From the NCBI GenBank assembly GCA_963580245.1, contig CAUZJO010000003.1:24258-88257 (forward strand): a stretch of 64,000 nt of DNA. Reading direction: 5' to 3'. Position numbers and translations under genes: made by a program. Each line of letters opens with the position of its first letter. Within the stretch, counting starts at the first letter, position 1. Origin of the DNA: CAUZJO01 sp963580245. GTDB taxonomy: Bacteria; Sumerlaeota; Sumerlaeia; MVZB01. The notes under the pieces are model-generated. The model saw only the letters and a list, made by a program, of their open reading frames with translations. It made no database searches and was not told the DNA's origin. Shown here piece by piece: positions 36,388-45,402 of this stretch.

Positions 36388-37959
36388 ATGCATCAGTTTA
36401 TGATCAAGAGAATATCGTTGGGCCTCATGGCCTTGATTCTATTGTTTGAAGGAACCGCAACAGCAGAGATCGACCCCGAATTTGATATTCGGAACTTTGC
36501 AACCCATTTTGAAGCCGGGAAGGAATTGGGAGACTGGAACTTCTCTCCCCAGAATACTCACACCGTTTCAACCGACGAGTTCCCGGGGCTCCTCACGATC
36601 CGTCATTCCGGGGCCGACGTGGAGTTTAAAGGAACCCTTAAGGAGCCTCTTTCCTTGGCGAATTACCCGCCGCCCTGGGATTTTGAAATCGATGTCCTAC
36701 ACTCTTTCTGGACCAAATGCGCGGGCGGCCAGGTTAACGTCGCCGTCGGCTTGAATGTGGCCTTGACGTTTTCCGATCCCTCGACATGGCCTGAAGATCG
36801 TTCCATACGGCCTCCGGACACCCATGATTTCCAGTTGCTGATTGTCCACCTGGGTTCCCGGTTCGGTCCGGGACTGCCCATGTACAAGGTTTATCCTCCA
36901 CCTGAGCGGTTCCTGGTTTGGGGCAAGGGGGACCTGGCCCCGGAACTGGTGGGAGACTGGAGTATTCCGACGCAGCATGTCGGGGACGGTCAACAGGAAG
37001 GCGGACCCGCCTCGACGGATGCCTATCTTCGGCTGCGGATCTTCAGCCCCACCCGGATTTCCTTTGCCACGAGGTTTGCACAGGCTAGAGCATTCAATCA
37101 GCGGTATGTCGATGTTTCAAAATTTGGAGAGATTACCGGTGTCTGGGAGATCGGGCCTGTTGTTCCGTCGTCCTCCTGGATTACCGAGCAGTGGCCCGGT
37201 TCCGAAGAGATCCCCTCGGAGCCGACACCCAAAAACACTGATGTATACGTAGGATTCTGTGATTTCCGTTATGCCCCCCCGTTTCCATCCATCGAGTGCA
37301 TTTCGAACGACTTCAATATCCCCGGCTTCGTGGCGGGGTTATGGTCCGAGTTTCATGGATTGGCAGCGGATACGCTGTCGAATCCGGGTTATCTCACGTA
37401 TACCCTGCGGGGAGGCGCGAATGCAACCGGCGGCAGCGCAACCGAAGGGTATAAACTCATGTTCAGCGATCATCCTCCCCCCTGGGAAATCGAGGTCTGT
37501 TTCATCGCTCCCGACGACACCATCCCGTGGGATTTTCTGATGAACTGGACGATCTTTGACAAGGACGGCAATAAAATAGGCGCGTGGACCCCGGGGATGG
37601 TCAACATCCCGGGTGAGGGTGGCAAAGTGGGTAATGTCGGTTTTCATATGACAGGCGCTTTTGTCGATGTGCCGGGGTATGGTCCTTATTTTCCCGACGG
37701 CGTGCCGGAGTCGATCCTGTCGGCCAAGCCTTTATATATGCTGATCCGCATGATCGATACGCGGCGGATGCAGATGGGCGTGAAGGCCCGACCTGAGGAT
37801 GAGTGGTTTCTTTCGACGATATATAAGACTGAACACGAGATTGCCGGTTACGGGGAACACGCATTCAGTTTTCACACATGGAGGGGATCTCCCGCTTACC
37901 AGAAGTTTCTAATCGACTACTGGCACTATCGGTATGGGCTGTCCGGGCCATTACAATAA
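36388..37959 (+). CDS. Secreted protein of unknown function, two-half repeat family (paralogue 3)
   Basis: 523 residues, with a signal peptide (IKRISLGLMALILLFEGTAT) near the N-terminus. It is a full-length homologue of the proteins at 8952 and 10818 without the extra domain: VAVGLNVALTFSDPSTWPED continues directly into DTHDFQLLIVHLG. Both halves keep their landmarks, including GEITGVWEIGPVV, SNDFNIPGF, NPGYLTYTL, PPWEIEVCFIAPDD, PESILSAKPLYMLIRMID and YQKFLIDYWHY. Its GC content is higher than that of the other two paralogues. The enolase-superfamily gene starts eight bases after its stop, so they are very likely co-expressed, which hints at a joint role in using an extracellular sugar acid or similar substrate (inference). 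Confidence 0.75.
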   Translation: MHQFMIKRISLGLMALILLFEGTATAEIDPEFDIRNFATHFEAGKELGDWNFSPQNTHTVSTDEFPGLLTIRHSGADVEFKGTLKEPLSLANYPPPWDFEIDVLHSFWTKCAGGQVNVAVGLNVALTFSDPSTWPEDRSIRPPDTHDFQLLIVHLGSRFGPGLPMYKVYPPPERFLVWGKGDLAPELVGDWSIPTQHVGDGQQEGGPASTDAYLRLRIFSPTRISFATRFAQARAFNQRYVDVSKFGEITGVWEIGPVVPSSSWITEQWPGSEEIPSEPTPKNTDVYVGFCDFRYAPPFPSIECISNDFNIPGFVAGLWSEFHGLAADTLSNPGYLTYTLRGGANATGGSATEGYKLMFSDHPPPWEIEVCFIAPDDTIPWDFLMNWTIFDKDGNKIGAWTPGMVNIPGEGGKVGNVGFHMTGAFVDVPGYGPYFPDGVPESILSAKPLYMLIRMIDTRRMQMGVKARPEDEWFLSTIYKTEHEIAGYGEHAFSFHTWRGSPAYQKFLIDYWHYRYGLSGPLQ

Positions 37960-37967
37960 GACCGGTC

Positions 37968-39371
37968 ATGAAAAAAGAAACAGACGTCCGCGCGCGGGAG
38001 GCCACCCTCTATTTCCTGCCCATCGAGGCACGGATGCCGCTTAAGTTCGGGGCCGAGGTCGTCACGCATTTTACTTGCGCCAGGGTCCGGCTACGGGTGG
38101 CGGACCGAAAGGGCCGAGAGGCGGAGGGATGGGGGGAGACGCCGCTCAGCGTGACGTGGGCATGGCCCGGCCAACTGTCATACAACGAGCGTCACGAGGC
38201 CCTTCAGTCCTTTTGCGTCATCCTGGCGCGCGCGTGGGCCGATTATGGAGAGAGCGGTCATCCCATCGAAGTGGGCCACGGCTTCCAGTCCGAGGTCCTG
38301 CCGGGAATCCTGAAATCGTTTAACGCGGACCGCGCCGCCCATGAACGCATGCCCTGGTTGGCGGCGTTGGTCTGTTGTTCGGCGTTCGACATCGCGTTGC
38401 ACGACGCTTTCGGCGTCTTGCACGGGGTCGACGTCTATGACACCTACCATCAGGCAACCATGAACACGGACCTGTCGCGTTACTTGACTCCCGCCGACGA
38501 TGCGGATGTTTCTTTCGCGGGGAAGTATCCGTCCGATTTTCTCGTTGATCCGCGCGCCGACCGAATGCCGGCGTGGCATCTGGTCGGCGGCGTGGACCCT
38601 CTGGACGCTTCCGAACTGACCGGCGACCCCATCGATGACGGATACCCGGTCGTGCTGACCGATTGGATCCAAACCGATGGGCTCAAGTGCCTGAAAGTTA
38701 AGCTGCGCGGCACGGACGCCGCCTGGGATTATGAACGTCTTGTGAAAATCGGGGGGATCGGCGTCGAGCAGGGAGTCGAGTGGCTTTGCGCCGATTTTAA
38801 TTGTCTGGTGACGGACCCGTCGTACGTCAACGAAATCCTCGACCGGCTCAAGGCCGATCACCCTCGCGTATCCGACATGATTCTTTACGTGGAACAACCA
38901 TTCCCGTACGAACTGGAGGAAAACCGGATCGACGTCCATGGCGTCTCGGCGCGCAAACCGCTTCTCATGGACGAAAGCGCTCACAACTGGCGGCTGGTCA
39001 AGTTGGGCCGTGAGCTGGGTTGGAGCGGCGTGGCGCTTAAGACGTGCAAGACCCAGACCGAGGCGCTGCTGACGCTGTGCTGGGCCAAGGCGCACGGCAT
39101 GAGCCTGATGGTGCAGGACCTGACCAATCCGATGCTGGCGCAGATTCCCCACGTCCTGCTGGCCGCGCGCGCCGGAACGATGATGGGCGTCGAGACCAAC
39201 GGCATGCAGTATGTTCCCGACGCCTCGACGGCGGAGGCGCGGGTGCATCCGGAAATCTACCGGCGACGCGGGGGATGCGTTGATCTATCAACGATTCGCG
39301 GCCCCGGATTTGGTTATCGTTTAGGCGAAATCGAGCGGCGACTACCCGAGCCCGCGGCCCGGTTCGAGTAA
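37968..39371 (+). CDS. Enolase-superfamily enzyme (mandelate racemase-like)
   Basis: 467 residues from ATG 37968 (MKKETDVRAR). The N-terminal capping domain contains VRLRVADRKGREAEGWGETP, as in MR/MLE enzymes. The barrel carries LKCLKVKLRG (base Lys region), LCADFN (first metal ligand), LYVEQPFPYEL (second, Glu), LLMDESAHNW (third, Asp or Glu) and GVALKTCKTQTEAL. The C-terminal end has VQDLTNPMLAQI and MGVETNGMQY. Enzymes of this class abstract a proton alpha to a carboxylate and often dehydrate sugar acids or epimerise. Substrate unknown; coupling to the secreted paralogue upstream suggests catabolism of a secreted-enzyme product. Confidence 0.85.
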   Translation: MKKETDVRAREATLYFLPIEARMPLKFGAEVVTHFTCARVRLRVADRKGREAEGWGETPLSVTWAWPGQLSYNERHEALQSFCVILARAWADYGESGHPIEVGHGFQSEVLPGILKSFNADRAAHERMPWLAALVCCSAFDIALHDAFGVLHGVDVYDTYHQATMNTDLSRYLTPADDADVSFAGKYPSDFLVDPRADRMPAWHLVGGVDPLDASELTGDPIDDGYPVVLTDWIQTDGLKCLKVKLRGTDAAWDYERLVKIGGIGVEQGVEWLCADFNCLVTDPSYVNEILDRLKADHPRVSDMILYVEQPFPYELEENRIDVHGVSARKPLLMDESAHNWRLVKLGRELGWSGVALKTCKTQTEALLTLCWAKAHGMSLMVQDLTNPMLAQIPHVLLAARAGTMMGVETNGMQYVPDASTAEARVHPEIYRRRGGCVDLSTIRGPGFGYRLGEIERRLPEPAARFE

Positions 39372-39424
39372 TCGCGGGTTTCCGAATAGATGGAGTCGAT
39401 CGAGTCGGCGACCGCGACCGGAGG

Positions 39425-39835
39425 TCACCCCGTCGCTTCAGGAGTGGATTGCGCAAAGACATCTTGGAGCCAAGGATTGACCGTCGCATCGACAACGAGA
39501 TGAACACGGTCGGCGTGACCACGGTTCGCGACGGAGTGAGGGTCGCTGAGGCGGAGATACCAACATTCGCCTTCATTCATCACGACGCGCTCTCCGTTCA
39601 GGAAGAATTCAACGTCGGGACTCGTGATCACGGGGATATGCAGCCGCGCCTTGCCAGCCTCAAATGAAAGATCGAAGTCCGTGTGCTCTTTAATCACTGA
39701 ACCAGCCGAGAGTTTCATGAGACGAACCGTGTTGAGCGGACACTGAAAACTCGCCAGAACTTCCTGAAAATAGGAACAGGCGTTCAAAAACGGCGTAGCG
39801 GCGAAATCCTTATAAGTGGGATCGGGGTAGATCAA
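39425..39835 (-). pseudogene. Aspartyl/asparaginyl beta-hydroxylase-like, C-terminal part (frameshifted)
   Basis: 137 residues. The frame carries PLNTVRLMKLSAGSVIKEHTDFD (first iron His and the Asp), RLHIPVITSPDVEFFLNGE, and HSVANRGHADRVHLVVDA (distal His and the Arg that binds 2-oxoglutarate), as in the Asp/Asn/Pro hydroxylase cupin family (PF05118). It has no start of its own: the TTG at 39835 is only a join point. A one-base change near 39838 fuses it to the N-terminal frame at 39810-40007, giving a ~190-residue protein of usual length for short bacterial members. Either decay or an assembly indel. Confidence 0.72.
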
Positions 39836-40007
39836 TCATCACGGGATGTGTCGCGCCGGCGGGGCCACGCAGCGGAATGACGCTCCAATCGCCTTCATAA
39901 TTCTGTTTGACGAAATGGCCGATCCAGTCGCCTTGGTCCAGGAGCGCAAAATCCCTTTGCAAGGCTTGAGGATCAAATCGCAACGGCAGTTTCACGCGAT
40001 CTATCAT
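39810..40007 (-). pseudogene. Aspartyl/asparaginyl beta-hydroxylase-like, N-terminal part
   Basis: 65 codons from ATG 40007 (MIDRVKLPLRFDPQALQRDF). WIGHFVKQNYEGDWSVIPLR and GATHPVM match the N-terminal helix and first strands of the hydroxylase fold (the 'W..H.n...Y.G.W..i.L' pattern). The frame then runs into unrelated residues and stops at 39810. The catalytic remainder is in the next frame. Confidence 0.7.
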
Positions 40008-40133
40008 GGTGGTTTAGAGTCGCGGTTTCGAGAGGCGGATTCGTCAACCCGACGCTCAAATTAGCCGACTCCCAGCTTGGCTTTCAAATCGTTTTTCTTT
40101 TCAATCATCCCGCCGATCCCTAATTTGATTCCC

Positions 40134-41045
40134 ATGCACCGGCACCCCGCACGTCTTTTCCGTCGTCTTATCGAAAACCCCTGGGTGTGGCTGGCGCCGG
40201 TGTTGGTTCCGTTTACGCTGATGCTGCTCGCGCCGATCGTGGAGGTGGCGCGGCTGTCGCTTTATCGTTGGGACTGGCTCAGCGCCGAGTGGGTCGGGTC
40301 GGGGCAGTATCGGCGGCTGGCGGGGGACCCGGACTTTTGGCGGGCGTTGTGGCATACGGTCCTGTTCGCGGCGGTGGTCGTGCCGGTGTGGATCGTGGCG
40401 ACGTTGCTGATCGCCTCGGCGATCCAGCCGATGGCCGAGCGCGTCCGCCGCGGCTGGATGACGGCCTATTACATGACCTACCTGGTCGCGCCGGTGGTGC
40501 TGGCGATCGTCTGGAGCTGGATGCTGGCGCCGGGGTCGGGCGGGTTGCTGGGCGGCGAGGGCGGGCTGCTCAACCGGCTGCTTGGCACTGTGGGGGTGGG
40601 GCCGGTCCCGTGGCTGATCGACGCGCGCTGGGCGCTGGCGAGCGTGATTGTCTCGACGGCGCTGACGATCCCCGGCAGTGGAGTGGTCATCTATGCGGCG
40701 GCGATCGGCGCGGTCCCCGCCGAGCTCCATGAGGCCGCGCACCTGGAGGGGGCCGGCCCGTGGCGGCGCTGGTGGCACGTGACCGTCCCGCTGGTGCGCC
40801 CCACGACGCTCTACCTGAGCGTGATCTACACGATCGCCTCGTTCCAGGTCTTCGAGCGGGTCTACATCATGACCGGCGGCGGGCCCGGCGGCGCCACCAC
40901 GGTCCTGGTCGAACAGATCTACACGCGCGCCTTCCTCGACTTCGATTTCGGCGCCGCCGCCGCCCAATCCGTCGTCCTCCTCGTCCTGATTGTCGTCATT
41001 GCCTGGGTGCAGTTCCGGTCGCTGAGGAGTGACGTGCAATATTGA
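40134..41045 (+). CDS. Sugar ABC transporter permease (MalF/UgpA type), orphan
   Basis: About 303 residues with six TM helices. The EAA loop ELHEAAHLEGAGPWRRWWHVTVPL, which docks the ATPase, and the end FERVYIMTGGGPGGATTVLVEQIYTRAF are hallmarks of the MalF/UgpA/LacF family of carbohydrate importers. No second permease, solute-binding protein or ATPase lies in the flanks: the next gene downstream is the DUF5666 array on the other strand. So this is an isolated subunit; partners must be elsewhere. ATG 40134 is preferred, as the earlier TTG 40077 has a hydrophobic leader without a ribosome site. Confidence 0.85.
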   Translation: MHRHPARLFRRLIENPWVWLAPVLVPFTLMLLAPIVEVARLSLYRWDWLSAEWVGSGQYRRLAGDPDFWRALWHTVLFAAVVVPVWIVATLLIASAIQPMAERVRRGWMTAYYMTYLVAPVVLAIVWSWMLAPGSGGLLGGEGGLLNRLLGTVGVGPVPWLIDARWALASVIVSTALTIPGSGVVIYAAAIGAVPAELHEAAHLEGAGPWRRWWHVTVPLVRPTTLYLSVIYTIASFQVFERVYIMTGGGPGGATTVLVEQIYTRAFLDFDFGAAAAQSVVLLVLIVVIAWVQFRSLRSDVQY

Positions 41046-41142
41046 TCAAGGGCCCGCCGGACCGACTCGCCTTAGAAAGAATTCCCTTCCACTTCCCGCT
41101 CAATTTTAGGGGGAGGACAAAGCCGCCAATCGACAAAAAGAA

Positions 41143-41179
41143 AACGGATCACGCCGCCGCCGAAGCGATGTGATCCGTT
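41143..41179. terminator. Bidirectional terminator between convergent genes
   Basis: AACGGATCAC (41143-41152) pairs perfectly with GTGATCCGTT (41170-41179), 10 base pairs, loop of 17. T-rich sequence follows on the plus strand (CTTATT) and A-rich AAAAAGAAA precedes it, which is the T-tract for the minus-strand gene. It sits between the ABC permease and the DUF5666 gene, so it can stop both. Confidence 0.8.
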
Positions 41180-41238
41180 CTTATTACCCTGTCGGGTGTT
41201 CAGCATGACCACCCGTTGAATTCGCGGTTCAGCCCTCG

Positions 41239-42405
41239 CTAATAAAGCGTCCAAATCCCTCCCAACACCTCGTTTTCGGGCGCCTGGGGCGAGGCGAAAA
41301 ACTGGTCCACCATGGAGGTCGTTGTCGAATGGACGCTCCCATCGGCCTGAAGGTCTCCGGTCACGTTGACGAAGTCTCCGATCCGGAGGTCTTCGAGCGT
41401 TAAGCTGACGCCGAACAGGTCTTCGAGGAACGTCGCGTCACCGATCGACACCAAGACGCCGTTGACCTTGAAGCTGTCGCCGGCCAAATCGATCGAGTTG
41501 ATGGTCCCCAGGCTCTGCACGTTGCTGCTTCCTTCTGGCAGCGGGTGGTCTTTGATCTCGATCTTGGCGGCCAGGATCGTGCCGTCGGGCTGCAAAACGC
41601 CTTCGACCTCAACGAATTGCCCCACGCTGAAGTCCTCGAACGCGAGGGGCAGATGGTTATCGCCTTCGAAGCGGGTGAACGCATCGGTGAGGACCTGATG
41701 GCCGGCGACCACCATAGTTCCGTTTGCCGCATCAATCGATTCGATCAGCCCTTTGAACTCCGCTTCAATCTCGTCGTCGTCCAGGTCGTCATCGAGTTCG
41801 ACCTTGGAGGCGAGCACCGAGCCGTCGGGTTGCAAGATGCCCTCGACCTCAACGCGCTGTCCCACGCTAAAGTCCGCAAAGGTCAGGGGCAGGTGATCAT
41901 CGCCTTCGAAGCGAGTGGACTCATTGGTGAGCACCTGTCGCCCGGCGACCACCATCGAGCTATTGGCCACGTCGATCGACTCGATCAGGCCCTTGAACTC
42001 CAGCTCAAAATCATGTTCACGTTCGTCATCTTCCAGCTCGATCTTCTTGGCCAGAATCGATCCATCGGATTGTAGGATGCCCTTCACCTCGACGAATTGT
42101 CCCACGCTGAAATCGCCGAAAACCAGCGGGGCGTCGTGTTCACCCTCGAACCGCGTGAAGGCGTTGGTCGCCACCTGCCAGCCGCCGACCACCATGGAAG
42201 AGGCGCCCGGATCAATCGATTCAATGAGTCCCTTGAATTCAACCTCGAAATCGTCGTCGTCGTCCAACTTGACCTTTTCGGCAAGGATGGAACCATCGGC
42301 TTGCAGGTCGCCCTTGACCTTGACCCGTTGACCCACGATGAAGTCACTCAGCGCGAGAGGCGCCCCATGGTCCCCCTCCAGCCGCGTCGCGGCGTCAATA
42401 TGCAC
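41239..42405 (-). CDS. DUF5666 repeat protein, C-terminal part (frame 2 of a broken gene)
   Basis: This 388-residue frame contains the rest of repeat 6 and repeats 7-10 of a ~80-residue repeat. Each copy has F-K-G-L-I-E-S-I-D near the start, a SSMVVAGRQV strand, T-R-F-E-G-D, F-S-V-G-Q-x-V-E-V-x-G and a DGS[IV]LA.K[IV]ELED end. This is the DUF5666 repeat, an OB-like beta barrel found in tandem in secreted proteins. The protein ends in NEVLGGIWTLY. It lacks its own signal peptide and start: GTG/ATG near 42405 falls inside repeat 6. See the partner fragment. Confidence 0.72.
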   Translation of the reverse strand: MHIDAATRLEGDHGAPLALSDFIVGQRVKVKGDLQADGSILAEKVKLDDDDDFEVEFKGLIESIDPGASSMVVGGWQVATNAFTRFEGEHDAPLVFGDFSVGQFVEVKGILQSDGSILAKKIELEDDEREHDFELEFKGLIESIDVANSSMVVAGRQVLTNESTRFEGDDHLPLTFADFSVGQRVEVEGILQPDGSVLASKVELDDDLDDDEIEAEFKGLIESIDAANGTMVVAGHQVLTDAFTRFEGDNHLPLAFEDFSVGQFVEVEGVLQPDGTILAAKIEIKDHPLPEGSSNVQSLGTINSIDLAGDSFKVNGVLVSIGDATFLEDLFGVSLTLEDLRIGDFVNVTGDLQADGSVHSTTTSMVDQFFASPQAPENEVLGGIWTLY

Positions 42406-43748
42406 CAGTATAGCCCACTGAAGACCATCGAGGACGCGCCCACGTCGATGGACTGGATCACACCCTTGAATTCGAATTCGTCCTCGCCCTCCTCCTCGTC
42501 TTCCAATTCAATTTTTTTGGCGAGGATCGAGCCATCGTCTTGCAACTTGCCATCGACCTCGACCAACTGCCCGACCCGCAAATCAGCGAAGCTCGATAAT
42601 GGTTGACCATCCCCATCGAACTCGGTCGAGGCGTCCGTCAGGACCACCAGTCCTTCGACCACGATCGAGAGGTTTGCCGCGTCGATCGACTGGACATGGC
42701 CTGTGAACTCGATCTCGTTTTCGTCGTCATGGTCGTGGTCTTCCAGTTCGATTTTCTTGGCTAGGACCGAACCGTCGGGTTGAAGATCGCCCTCGACCTC
42801 GACAAATTGCCCGGCGTTGAAGTCGGCGAAGGTCAGCATCGCGTCGTCGTCGCCTTCGAATCGGGTCATGGCATTGGTTTCGACGAGCCTGCCGGCAACG
42901 GTCATGGATTGGGTGTCCGGATCGATTGATTCGATCAGTCCTTTGAACTCGATCTCGATTCCACCGTCCGGACCGTCGTCTTCCAACTCGATTTCGATGG
43001 CGAGGATCAAGCCGTCCGCCTGTGAGTTTCCCTTAACTTCGACCAACTGACCGACGCTGAAATCCGCGAATGTCAGAATGAGGTCGTCCTCGCCCTCGAA
43101 GCGCGTGGAGGCATCGGTGAGAACCTCGCGGCCACTGATCACCATGGATGCGCCGCCCGGGTCGATTGACTTGATGAACCCCTTAAACTTGATCGTGAAG
43201 CCGATGTTGTCGCCCGGCAGGTCGTCCTCGAGTTCCAGTTCGCCCGCGAGGATGCTCCCGTCGGACAGCGGTGTTCCCTTGACCTCGACGACCTGATTGA
43301 GCATCAGTCCACCGGCGCCAAAGGGGTCGGCACCGAAACCTTCAAACTCCGTGAATGCGCTCGTGACGACCAACAGCCCGTTGACGAGCAGCGATCGCAT
43401 GTCCGCGTCGACCGCCTCGACCAGACCGGTGAATTTGATGGTCCCACCGCCGCACCCCCCCGAGACCGAGTCTTCGGTCTCGATGTGATTCGCCTGAACG
43501 GTCCCGTCCGGCAGGCGGATACCGTGGACTTCCACGCTCATGCCGAAGGCCAGGTCCCCAAGCGTCAGGTTCGCGCCCGAGTCGCCTTCGATCACGGTGA
43601 AATTGTCGACCGCCACGACCTGTTGATTGACGGTCAGCGTGTGAGCGGTCTGATCGATGGACGTGAAAACCCTCGAGTTCGACCTCGCTGTCATCCGCAA
43701 TCGCGTTGGGAGAGTTGAGAACCAAAATGGAGAGTAGGCAGAGCGCAA
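42348..43748 (-). CDS. DUF5666 repeat protein, N-terminal part (frameshifted)
   Basis: 466 residues holding repeats 1-5 and the start of repeat 6. A one-base change near 42398 (between SMVFSGL and VHIDAATRLEG) joins it to the frame ending at 41239. The signal peptide is in yet another frame: FALCLLSILVLNSPNAIADD is read in the frame that ends EVELEGF, and a shift near 43662 leads to TSIDQTAHTL. In the signal-peptide frame the codons ATG AGG GGA TAC CTA TCT are followed by a TGA 19 bases from the ATG, so the start is also damaged. At least two frameshifts and probably one nonsense codon. Repeat count in the whole array is ten. Confidence 0.7.
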   Translation of the reverse strand: MRSAYSPFWFSTLPTRLRMTARSNSRVFTSIDQTAHTLTVNQQVVAVDNFTVIEGDSGANLTLGDLAFGMSVEVHGIRLPDGTVQANHIETEDSVSGGCGGGTIKFTGLVEAVDADMRSLLVNGLLVVTSAFTEFEGFGADPFGAGGLMLNQVVEVKGTPLSDGSILAGELELEDDLPGDNIGFTIKFKGFIKSIDPGGASMVISGREVLTDASTRFEGEDDLILTFADFSVGQLVEVKGNSQADGLILAIEIELEDDGPDGGIEIEFKGLIESIDPDTQSMTVAGRLVETNAMTRFEGDDDAMLTFADFNAGQFVEVEGDLQPDGSVLAKKIELEDHDHDDENEIEFTGHVQSIDAANLSIVVEGLVVLTDASTEFDGDGQPLSSFADLRVGQLVEVDGKLQDDGSILAKKIELEDEEEGEDEFEFKGVIQSIDVGASSMVFSGLYWCILTPRRGWRGTMGRLSR

Positions 43749-44199
43749 ATTTGGCCGTTCGTGGCCGTCAAGATAGGTATCCCCTCATAATACACGCACC
43801 CTTCTGTGAACTAATGTGGACGGAGTTTCATCCGTGGAAAAGGCGGGACCGAACCCGGTTTGGGCAGTCCGCCCGCGACTTCTTTGCCATGCTTGCAGAT
43901 GGAGGCCGCCGAGGGTTTATTGCGCGTTGGAGTCTAAAAAAATCTTTTTGGGGGGGGGGATTGCTACTGCCTCCGGCGCCCGTACCTCGAACGGATCGAG
44001 AGGGTGGCCCTCCCGTTTCCTCATCGCTTTATCGGTCCTTTAGCGTGAGGTGTTGACTGAGGGATAGAATATGGTACACCGTCAACCAACGGCCCTCGGC
44101 CGTGGCATTCGGAAACGTGGGGCACGCGGCATGGGTTAACGATAAAGCCGCCAGCGCGGGGTCGCGCGATTGGGGCCCGACGCCAGGCCCCCCTTTCAC
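43749..44199. other. Intergenic region with a G10 run
   Basis: 451 bases between two minus-strand genes. No coding ORF with recognisable features. It contains a run of ten G at 43950-43959 next to AAAAAAATCTTTTT, a stretch that can slip and may mark an assembly-sensitive site. It should also hold the promoter of the DUF5666 gene. Confidence 0.45.
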
Positions 44200-45402
44200 T
44201 TACTGCACTTTGGTTGACGTATCCGAATCGGCCTGAATTTCGCCGGGGTTGATCAGCAGGGTTTTGTTGATATCTCCCAGCCGCATGCCCAAGCCGTCGC
44301 AGTGTATCAGGGAATTGGTCAGCGTCGCGCCGGGAGCGTCGAACAAGACCTTTGCCCCACCGTGCGCCGCTTTGGATTGAAAACTGATCTCGTCGAACAC
44401 CGAATCGGGACCGCCTCCGAAGACCGCGTTGCTGGTCGCGGTCACGCAGCCCGAAACCGTCAAGCCGCGAATCTGGCCGTCGTTGCGGAACAGGACCTCT
44501 GGCACCGGCGGGAAGTCGGAGTAAAACGTCGTCCCGATGAAGTTGATCCACATGTTCGAACCGACGAAATGGACCGACTGGGGTCCCTCGCCCGAAACGT
44601 TGCCCCCGATCCAGCGCATCTGCATCGTGGTATCCAGTCGCAGGGGCGTGACCTTTGTGCGCCCCCCATGGTTCCACACTCCCGACATCTGGTGGATCTC
44701 CACGCCGGTCAACGTCCAGTCGCTGGTGTTGGTGCCGGCAAACCCGCCGTAGGCACCGGTGAACACGTTGGTGTAATCGGAGCGAAGTTCGGCGTAATTG
44801 TCGCGCGTAAAGGCCACGACGGCCGCTCCCTCCTCGTCCTGGTAATTGAAGAAATCGCAGTTGAGCATCGTGCTGCTGGGCACGCCGTAGCAATAAAAGG
44901 TGGCAACGTGATACTTGCCGGTGACTTGCAAGTCTTCGAAGTGGAAGGCGTTGGATTCGTAACCGGGCACCTGCGCCAGCAGGATCGCGGTTTTCGGCAC
45001 GGGGATGTCCTCGCGGAACGACCCTTGTTGCCCAAGCTGGGGATAGTGGCCGATCTGGAGGTTTTCCATGTTAAGCTGGCACGAGCCGCTGAAATCGAGC
45101 AGATGAACGTCGTCCTTGTTGGGAATCAAGCGGGATGCCTGGTGGCCGGTCCCCGCGCCGCGCAGAACGACGCCGGTGTGAATGCGCGTCAGGTTCAGGC
45201 TGCTGATCGAGTACGTCCCCACGGGGAAATAGACTTCTCCCCCCTGGCGGCGAACCCGGTCGATGGCCTCTTGGATCGCTGCTGTATCATCGGTCGCGCC
45301 GTCGCCCTTGGCTCCGAATTCCCTGACGTTAAAGACCGATTGGGTCGCCCCGGACGTGTACAGCGGCGGGTCCTCTTCATAACCGGGGCATCTCAGGACC
45401 AA
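44200..45402 (-). CDS. Pectate-lyase_3 / beta-helix protein (in a split gene)
   Basis: 400 residues. VFNVREFGAKGDGATDDTAAI with the following IDRVRRQGGEVYFPVGTY is the Pectate_lyase_3 (GH28-like, phage-tailspike-like) start of a right-handed beta helix; later strands include SLNLTRIHTGVVLRGAG. Pectin lysis itself is not shown by the sequence. The frame opens at TTG 45402 with no signal peptide and no ribosome site. The upstream frame at 45377-45853 overlaps it by 26 bases and carries the signal peptide. Removing one C from the C4 run at 45406-45409 fuses the two into one secreted protein of ~550 residues. Confidence 0.82.
   Translation of the reverse strand: MVLRCPGYEEDPPLYTSGATQSVFNVREFGAKGDGATDDTAAIQEAIDRVRRQGGEVYFPVGTYSISSLNLTRIHTGVVLRGAGTGHQASRLIPNKDDVHLLDFSGSCQLNMENLQIGHYPQLGQQGSFREDIPVPKTAILLAQVPGYESNAFHFEDLQVTGKYHVATFYCYGVPSSTMLNCDFFNYQDEEGAAVVAFTRDNYAELRSDYTNVFTGAYGGFAGTNTSDWTLTGVEIHQMSGVWNHGGRTKVTPLRLDTTMQMRWIGGNVSGEGPQSVHFVGSNMWINFIGTTFYSDFPPVPEVLFRNDGQIRGLTVSGCVTATSNAVFGGGPDSVFDEISFQSKAAHGGAKVLFDAPGATLTNSLIHCDGLGMRLGDINKTLLINPGEIQADSDTSTKVQ

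Noticed and set aside
43730..43790. Recoding (selenocysteine or suppression) of the TGA near the start of the DUF5666 gene
   Set aside because: No selenocysteine insertion element or matching Cys position; a nonsense lesion in a gene with two other shifts is simpler.
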